Assembly: GCA_964425485.1 (NCBI GenBank)
Contig: CAYRML010000007.1
Location: 1-37,171 of the forward strand
Origin: CAYRML01 sp964425485
GTDB lineage: Bacteria; Bacillota; Dehalobacteriia; UBA4068
Direction: 5' to 3'
DNA length: 37,171 nt
In this document: positions 31,938-37,171 of the stretch, one piece after another
Layout: every line of letters starts with the position of its first letter
Position numbering within the stretch: position 1 is the stretch's first letter
Notes under the pieces: model-generated
Databases searched by the model: none
What the model was told of the DNA's origin: nothing
What the model saw: only the letters and a program-made list of their open reading frames with translations
Translations under genes and position numbers: made by a program

Positions 31938-33767
31938 TTATTCTACCGTGACACTTTTGGCCAAATTGCGCGGCTGGTCAATATCGCAGCCTCTGGCTTT
32001 TGCCACATAATAAGACAGCATTTGTAAAGGTACCACCGATAAGATGGGCGCTAAAATATCTATAGTCTGCGGCAGATAAACAACATAGTCCGATACCTTG
32101 CCCATCTCTTCCATACCAGTCAGAGCCAAAGAGATGATATTGGCGTCACGCGCTTTTATTTCCTTGATATTGCTGATAGTTTTTTCCATGATAGAAGCCT
32201 GGGTGCAAATAGCAATGACGGGTATATTCTGCTCGATCAAAGCCAAAGTACCATGCTTCAGCTCTCCGGCAGCATAAGCCTCGGCATGGATATAAGAAAT
32301 TTCCTTCATCTTCAAAGCGCCTTCCAAGGCCACGGCATAATCCAATCCACGCCCTACATAAAAGGAATCTTCGAAACCCACGAAAGAATCCGCGATATCC
32401 TGCACAGCAGGAGCCAGATTATCAAGTATTTGCTGTACTTTTTCCGGCAAATCATAGAGGTTGGTCAAAACTTCTTTGATCTCTTCGCTATCCGTCTTGC
32501 CTAAACTTTGGGCCAGATAAAAAGTCAAGAGATAAATAGCCAAAAGTTGCGTTATATAAGCCTTAGTGGAAGCCACAGCGATTTCCGGGCCGGCCCAGGT
32601 ATAGATCACATCATCCGCCTCGCGGGAGATGCTGGAGCCCAAAACATTGGTGATAGCCACCACATGGGAGCCTCTTTTTTTACCTTCTTTCAAGGCTGCC
32701 AGTGTATCGGCAGTCTCGCCCGATTGAGAGATGACAATGAGCAAAGTTTTTTCGTCAATCAAAGGATTACGATAGCGAAATTCCGAAGCAATGTCCACTT
32801 CCACCGGCAGGCGTAAGGTTTTTTCTATCACATATTTAGCCACCAAGCCGGCATGATAAGCTGTGCCGCAAGCTACAATGGCAATTTTATTGCAGGCGGC
32901 CAATTGTTCGGCCGTCATTTTTATCTCCGGCAATTGCACATGAGAAAAATCTTCGGCGATCCGTCCTTTGAGAGTTTGGCGCAAGGCCAACGGTTGCTCA
33001 TGTATCTCCTTGATCATGAAGTGGTCATAACCGCCCTTTTTGGCAGCTTCACAATCCCAGTCGATGGTCATGATCTCTTTTTCTACGGTCTGACCATCTT
33101 GATAAACGATGATACCATCCCTGGTCAGAACAGCTATTTCGCCATCCTGCAAAATCATGATTTTACGAGTATATTCGATCAAGGCAGGGATATCGGAAGC
33201 AAAAAAATATTCGCCATCCCCGATGCCGATGACCAGCGGACTGTCTTTTCTGGCCGCGACCAGCATATCAGGATTATTTTTACAGATCGCCACAGTGGCA
33301 TAGGAGCCGCGCACTTTTGCTATGGCTTTTTGTACAGCGGCCACCAGATCGCCCGTATAAAAATGCTCGACCAGATGTGGCAACACTTCCGTATCAGTTT
33401 CCGAAAGGAAAATATGTCCTTGGTTTTGCAGCCATTCCCGCAAATCCAAATAATTTTCGATGATGCCATTATGCACCATGGCAATATCGCCATGGCAATC
33501 GCTGTGAGGATGTGAATTCTCATCGCAAGGACGACCATGGGTAGCCCAACGAGTATGACCTATACCAATAGTAGCCTCTCCTTGATCGGCACCGATTTTT
33601 TCTTCCAAGGCAATTATTTTACCCGTATTACGCATAATTTGCAGCTGGCCGTCCTCAATAACGGCAATGCCGGCAGAATCATAGCCTCTATATTCCAAAG
33701 ACTTTAGCCCAGCCAAAAGGATGGGAATTGCCTTGCGATAACCTATATAGCCAACAATTCCACACAT
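31938..33767 (-). CDS. glmS: Glutamine-fructose-6-phosphate aminotransferase (isomerising)
   Basis: Makes glucosamine 6-phosphate from fructose 6-phosphate and glutamine, the entry to amino-sugar synthesis. The start ATG 33767 puts the catalytic Cys directly after Met (MCGIVGYIG); GGAGGAG lies upstream. The glutaminase domain covers about residues 1-230 (GIGHTRWATHGRP, HNGIIENY). Two SIS domains follow (ACGTAYHAGLVAKY, SQSGETADTLAALKE, then GRGLDYAVALEGALKMKE). The C-terminal LAKSVTVE is canonical. At 609 residues it is full length. I see no glmS ribozyme in the 129-bp leader. Confidence 0.97.
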   Translation of the reverse strand: MCGIVGYIGYRKAIPILLAGLKSLEYRGYDSAGIAVIEDGQLQIMRNTGKIIALEEKIGADQGEATIGIGHTRWATHGRPCDENSHPHSDCHGDIAMVHNGIIENYLDLREWLQNQGHIFLSETDTEVLPHLVEHFYTGDLVAAVQKAIAKVRGSYATVAICKNNPDMLVAARKDSPLVIGIGDGEYFFASDIPALIEYTRKIMILQDGEIAVLTRDGIIVYQDGQTVEKEIMTIDWDCEAAKKGGYDHFMIKEIHEQPLALRQTLKGRIAEDFSHVQLPEIKMTAEQLAACNKIAIVACGTAYHAGLVAKYVIEKTLRLPVEVDIASEFRYRNPLIDEKTLLIVISQSGETADTLAALKEGKKRGSHVVAITNVLGSSISREADDVIYTWAGPEIAVASTKAYITQLLAIYLLTFYLAQSLGKTDSEEIKEVLTNLYDLPEKVQQILDNLAPAVQDIADSFVGFEDSFYVGRGLDYAVALEGALKMKEISYIHAEAYAAGELKHGTLALIEQNIPVIAICTQASIMEKTISNIKEIKARDANIISLALTGMEEMGKVSDYVVYLPQTIDILAPILSVVPLQMLSYYVAKARGCDIDQPRNLAKSVTVE

Positions 33768-33785
33768 TTGAATCTCCTCCATTTA

Positions 33786-33805
33786 TGTACAGGTGTATAT
33801 GTACA
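33786..33805. promoter_or_regulatory. Possible operator in the glmS leader
   Basis: Two copies of the palindrome TGTACA (33786-33791 and 33800-33805) lie 14 bp apart, giving a 20-bp dyad-ended element about 20 bp upstream of the glmS start. The spacing of more than one helical turn and the position suit a dimeric repressor such as a GntR-type regulator. No cognate gene is in the window, so this is a candidate only. Confidence 0.3.
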
Positions 33806-33896
33806 AGTATAATATGTCTAACTTTGTAGAAATTCGTTATATTTATTATATTTCCTCTTTACAGATATAGTCGATAAGGCCAAGTCAAAATTAAAA

Positions 33897-35243
33897 TTAT
33901 TGTCCCCTTTTTTGTTTTATCACCAGCACCAGCTCATTTATCAGGCTTTGCAATTGCTGCATATCCTGACCTTCGACCATAACTCTGATCAGCTGCTCCG
34001 TGCCTGATGGACGCAAAACGACCCGGCCTTTTTGGCCTAATTCTGTTCGCACTTTTTCATAAACGGCCATGATGTCGGCATCATTCTGCCATCCGTCTTT
34101 TTGACTGACCGGTACATTACATAAAATTTGTGGTAATTTTTGCATAATCCCGGCCAATTGACTAAGCGGGCGATGACTTTCCTGCACCACCTGCAAGAGG
34201 CATAAAGCGCTGCCCAAACCATCACCTGTGGTGTTATATTGGGAAAATATCATATGGCCGGATTGCTCTCCGCCCAAAGATGCACCCAGCTGCAGCATTT
34301 TTTCCAGTACATAACGATCGCCGACCTTGGTTTCCGCCACTTCTATACCCAGATCACGCATGGCCAGCTTCAACCCCATATTGCTCATCATAGTAGCAAC
34401 TAAGATATTGTTGGCAAGACAACCTTTTTTCTGCATGTCAGCGGCGCAAATAGCCAATATCTGATCGCCGTCCAATAAGGCTCCCTTTTCATCAACGGCA
34501 AGCATGCGGTCGGCGTCGCCATCCAAAGCGATACCCACATCGGCTTTATGTTCGATGACTTGCTGCTGCAAAAACTCCGGATGAGTGCTGCCGCAGCCAT
34601 GATTGATATTGCAACCATCAGGATTATCACAAATAGAAATGACCTCTGCCCCCAGATCAGCAAATAAGGGGCCGGCAATAGCTGAGGCAGCACCATTGCT
34701 GGCATCGACGACGATTTTAAGCCCTGATAAGGACAAAGGATGCGCCGCTTTCAGCATGGCCGCATAGTCTAAAGCTGCTTGCCAATGATATTCTATACGG
34801 CCAATATCTTGGCCCAAAGCGCGGGGGATGACTACAGGATCGGACAGTAAATTTTCGATCTCGGATTCTACCTCATCCGGCAGTTTGTAACCATCACCGG
34901 AAAAGAATTTGATGCCATTATCGGCAAAAGGATTATGGGAAGCGGAAATCACGGCGCCGGCATCCGCGCCCAAGCCGCGGCAGAGCATAGCCACACCAGG
35001 TGTCGGTATGACTCCCAACAGAACGGCCGTAGCTCCCGTGGAACAAATTCCTGCCGCCAAAGCGGCTTCCAGCATATCGCCGGATATACGGGTATCCTTG
35101 CCAATTATAATCTTAGGTTTATGATCCTGATGATGACGGGTCAAAACAGTAGCTGCCGCGCGACCTAAGTTAAAGGCCAACTCCGGCAGTAAGGTATCAT
35201 TTGCTTTGCCGCGTGCCCCATCCGTACCAAAAACTTTGCCCAA
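33897..35243 (-). CDS. glmM: Phosphoglucosamine mutase
   Basis: Converts glucosamine 6-phosphate to glucosamine 1-phosphate, the second step to UDP-GlcNAc. The start is TTG 35243 (giving MGKVFGTDGARG, the canonical N-terminus), with GGAGGAGG eight bases upstream. The frame remains open for 42 codons further up without a better start. The protein has 448 residues, the family norm. The phosphoserine loop is ISASHNP with Ser102, the metal loop is ALDGDADR, and the sugar-binding GGEQSGH and the phosphate-binding RPSGTEQLIRVMVE are intact. It lies between cdaR and glmS. Confidence 0.97.
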   Translation of the reverse strand: MGKVFGTDGARGKANDTLLPELAFNLGRAAATVLTRHHQDHKPKIIIGKDTRISGDMLEAALAAGICSTGATAVLLGVIPTPGVAMLCRGLGADAGAVISASHNPFADNGIKFFSGDGYKLPDEVESEIENLLSDPVVIPRALGQDIGRIEYHWQAALDYAAMLKAAHPLSLSGLKIVVDASNGAASAIAGPLFADLGAEVISICDNPDGCNINHGCGSTHPEFLQQQVIEHKADVGIALDGDADRMLAVDEKGALLDGDQILAICAADMQKKGCLANNILVATMMSNMGLKLAMRDLGIEVAETKVGDRYVLEKMLQLGASLGGEQSGHMIFSQYNTTGDGLGSALCLLQVVQESHRPLSQLAGIMQKLPQILCNVPVSQKDGWQNDADIMAVYEKVRTELGQKGRVVLRPSGTEQLIRVMVEGQDMQQLQSLINELVLVIKQKRGQ

Positions 35244-35291
35244 TATTAAAACCTCCTCCAAAAAATCATAGTCATTATCGCGAAAAGCTAA

Positions 35292-35311
35292 ACGCCCTTG
35301 TGACCGGGCGT
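35292..35311. promoter_or_regulatory. Small hairpin in the cdaR-glmM gap
   Basis: ACGCCC (35292-35297) and GGGCGT (35306-35311) form a 6-bp stem with an 8-nt loop, followed on the minus strand by TTTAGCTTTTC. It could be a weak terminator or attenuator between cdaR and glmM. The stem is short and the U tract is broken. Confidence 0.3.
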
Positions 35312-35376
35312 CTGTTTTTGCTTTGCCAGTTGCACAGTATATGCCGCTGGCTTCCGAATTATATAACAAAACTAAG

Positions 35377-36576
35377 CTATTGAGTTTCCTTAATCACGAC
35401 TTGCACCTTTTGTGGTGAATAGCTATAAGTGTTGATATTTGCCGGGGACCTAAATTGTATGGGCAAGTCATATACACCGGCCGTCAGATTTGAGCAATCC
35501 ACATAAGGTATAATATCAGCCGCTTCTATTCTCCCCACAGCTGGAGAGGGACCGGATAGGGAAACATGCATAGTGCTGGGCTTAAATATAACATCCAAGC
35601 CTGCTCCCACATTTTTGGCATAAATAGGCAAATCGGCAAAAGATTTATAGGCTGTCTTCTCTATCTGCACATTAACAATCACTTCATCAATTTCCCCGAA
35701 TGAGAACGAACCGTCTGCAAGCAGATCAACCGTGGCGGCGACAGATTTTTTAGAATTGCTGATATCCATTTGGGCGGTTTTGACCTGCGTCAATTGCTGC
35801 AAAACGTCAATATCACCATAGACCTGTATATAAGCCGGATCAACAGAAATATAGCTGATTTCGTAGCCATTGGCAGGTTTGCCACTGAGAGACACCGATA
35901 TCGGCAGCAATTTTTGCGGTTGTTCGGATACTATGGGCACAAAAACATCGGCGTATTCCGGTGTGATATTGATCCACGGGGTCAGAATATTGCCATCTTC
36001 ATCGACAGCTTCTATTGTGACCGTATGATGGAAATTGCTGTTCAAATCCAATAAGGAGACCGGTACATACACTTTGGCGATATGCTCCAAATAGTAGGAA
36101 GAGCCGGAAATGGATATCTGATCCGGTTTGACAATGGCGTTTAAAGCCATAAAGCCGTCAAAAGGAGTATCGGATATTTCCACTTCCACCGGGAAGGTTT
36201 TGGATTTCAGTTTTTCGATATTGACGGTAATAGATTCCGGATTTATGGATAGAAGCTCCATATCCCCCGATAATATGACCTTTACCGGCACCTGATTCTG
36301 ACCGGCGGCTAAACCAGCGCAATCGATATAAGCCTGAATATCTTTGGAAGATGTTTCCGTCAGAATATTTTTCGGGGCCTCCACCCTTACCTGGATCTGA
36401 TAATTTGCTTCGGAAAGCACCAAATCAGAGGCCAAATTCCGCGTTTCTAAGGCCACTGTATAGGTTTGTTCCGTAATAGGATTCTGGCTGAACATAACAT
36501 ATAGCCATAACAAGATAGCCATAGCCAACGCAGCGATTTTATAGCCGCCAAACTTGATCTTTTTTGATCTTTTCAT
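35377..36576 (-). CDS. cdaR: CdaA regulatory protein CdaR (YbbR domains)
   Basis: A membrane-anchored regulator of the diadenylate cyclase CdaA. The start is ATG 36576, overlapping the cdaA stop (ATGA), with GGAGGAG about nine bases upstream. The 399-residue protein has a basic N-terminus, one transmembrane helix at about 12-30 (KIAALAMAILLWLYVMF) and an external part made of about four YbbR repeats. Each repeat has the pattern PVxVxLSG or the VxVSLSG variant, seen in VPVKVILSGD, FPVEVEIS and LLPISVSLSGKP. It ends in VQVVIKETQ. cdaA-cdaR-glmM is a conserved Firmicute operon. Confidence 0.95.
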   Translation of the reverse strand: MKRSKKIKFGGYKIAALAMAILLWLYVMFSQNPITEQTYTVALETRNLASDLVLSEANYQIQVRVEAPKNILTETSSKDIQAYIDCAGLAAGQNQVPVKVILSGDMELLSINPESITVNIEKLKSKTFPVEVEISDTPFDGFMALNAIVKPDQISISGSSYYLEHIAKVYVPVSLLDLNSNFHHTVTIEAVDEDGNILTPWINITPEYADVFVPIVSEQPQKLLPISVSLSGKPANGYEISYISVDPAYIQVYGDIDVLQQLTQVKTAQMDISNSKKSVAATVDLLADGSFSFGEIDEVIVNVQIEKTAYKSFADLPIYAKNVGAGLDVIFKPSTMHVSLSGPSPAVGRIEAADIIPYVDCSNLTAGVYDLPIQFRSPANINTYSYSPQKVQVVIKETQ

Positions 36577-37171
36577 TTTGCTTTTCTCCTCCTTTGCCAA
36601 AAATACTTACTGGAGGAGTCGGTAGAAGCACCATAGATGGTAAACAAAACTTCTCTCAATTGCTTTTCTTCTAGATAACGCACCAGTTTGCCATCTCTGG
36701 CCATGGATATAATGCCCGTTTCTTCAGACACCACAAGGGCTATGGCATCAGAAACTTCCGATAGACCTATGGCAGCCCTGTGCCTGGTGCCGATAGCGGT
36801 ATTGATATATGGGTTATCTGTTAGCGGCAAAAAGCAGGCCGCTGCCACAATCCTGTCATCGCGAATGATGGTGGCCCCATCATGCAAGGGAGTGCTATGG
36901 GCAAAGATATTAAGCAATATTTCCTGGCTGACCACAGCATCAACCGGCACCCCTGTTTCTATATAATCGTTCAGTCCAGTTTCCCTTTCTATAATCAAAA
37001 GAAAACCCGTCTTGGTCTTGGCGCAGGAAACTATGGCACTGATAATTTCGTCTATTAAATGGATAACATCAGCTGTGGCCAGGGAGCTTGTCTTGCGGGA
37101 AAAAAATTGTCCCCGCCCCAACTGCTCCAAAGCTCTGCGCAGCTCCGGCTGAAAAATTATGACCAAAGCCA
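36573..37171 (-). CDS. cdaA: Diadenylate cyclase CdaA, 5' end cut by window edge
   Basis: Makes the second messenger c-di-AMP from two ATP molecules at the membrane; it controls potassium and osmolyte balance and wall integrity. The visible 199 residues are the DAC domain, and the frame is open at base 37171, so the N-terminal helices and true start lie outside. The catalytic motifs DGATIIRDDRI (with DGA) and TRHRAAIGLSE (with RHR) are both present. VIIFQPELRRALEQLGRG opens the visible part. It overlaps cdaR by four bases. It is joined to glmM and glmS downstream, linking c-di-AMP to precursor supply. Confidence 0.96.
   Translation of the reverse strand, partial: ALVIIFQPELRRALEQLGRGQFFSRKTSSLATADVIHLIDEIISAIVSCAKTKTGFLLIIERETGLNDYIETGVPVDAVVSQEILLNIFAHSTPLHDGATIIRDDRIVAAACFLPLTDNPYINTAIGTRHRAAIGLSEVSDAIALVVSEETGIISMARDGKLVRYLEEKQLREVLFTIYGASTDSSSKYFWQRRRKAK

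Noticed and set aside
32853..33515. 220-codon plus-strand frame
   Set aside because: Antisense to glmS; arises from codon bias of a long conserved gene.

Overview
The window is about 37 kb of chromosomal backbone from an endospore-forming member of the Firmicutes (Bacillota), most likely Negativicutes or a nearby clostridial lineage. The evidence is spoVAC-spoVAD-spoVAE, spmA-spmB, ytfJ with a DUF2953 partner, a PknB kinase with PASTA repeats, an IspH-ribosomal protein S1 fusion, and strong AGGAGG-type ribosome binding sites throughout. GC content looks moderate and even. I see no insertion sequence, prophage, CRISPR array, rRNA gene or integration scar. Almost every gene lies on the minus strand; only the DUF169 gene and the DUF421-DUF4363 pair are on the plus strand.

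Layout from left to right (minus-strand operons read right to left). 1-2825: cmk, plsC and an ispH-S1 fusion whose 3' end lies outside the window. 2903-6186: an accessory-looking patch with an orphan membrane protein, a plus-strand DUF169 protein, a lipoprotein and a cytidylate-kinase-like protein, separated by strong terminators. 6336-6862: a four-tRNA operon (Val, Asp, Phe, Gly) behind two tandem promoters that both match the consensus exactly. 6870-9434: rluB, cobO and a HI0933-type flavoprotein. 9509-12991: sporulation genes (DUF2953, ytfJ, a DacB-like penicillin-binding-protein homologue, spmA, spmB). 13065-16845: the riboflavin operon ribD-ribE-ribBA-ribH behind a consensus promoter, an FMN riboswitch and an intrinsic terminator. 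16857-28801: a long, tightly packed housekeeping operon, priA-def-fmt-DUF116-yugP-rsmB-rlmN-stp-pknB-rsgA-rpe. 28815-31909: spoVAC-D-E facing away from DUF421-DUF4363. 31938-37171: the cell-wall precursor and c-di-AMP cluster cdaA-cdaR-glmM-glmS, with cdaA cut by the window edge.

The genes form coherent modules: protein start-site processing and translation (fmt, def, rsmB, rlmN, rsgA, tRNAs), envelope precursor supply and its second-messenger control (glmS, glmM, cdaA, cdaR, pknB, stp), flavin supply, and spore maturation and germination. The most interesting points are small departures inside familiar genes. The DacB-like protein beside spmAB has lost both residues of the SxxK catalytic motif (Ser to Ala, Lys to Gln) while keeping SxN and KTG. 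The IspH-S1 fusion carries a linker of tandem 48-bp repeats with 13 cysteines in CxCxC-type clusters. An orphan membrane-protein gene has its start region inside an inverted repeat. I did not find an entirely new multi-gene system.
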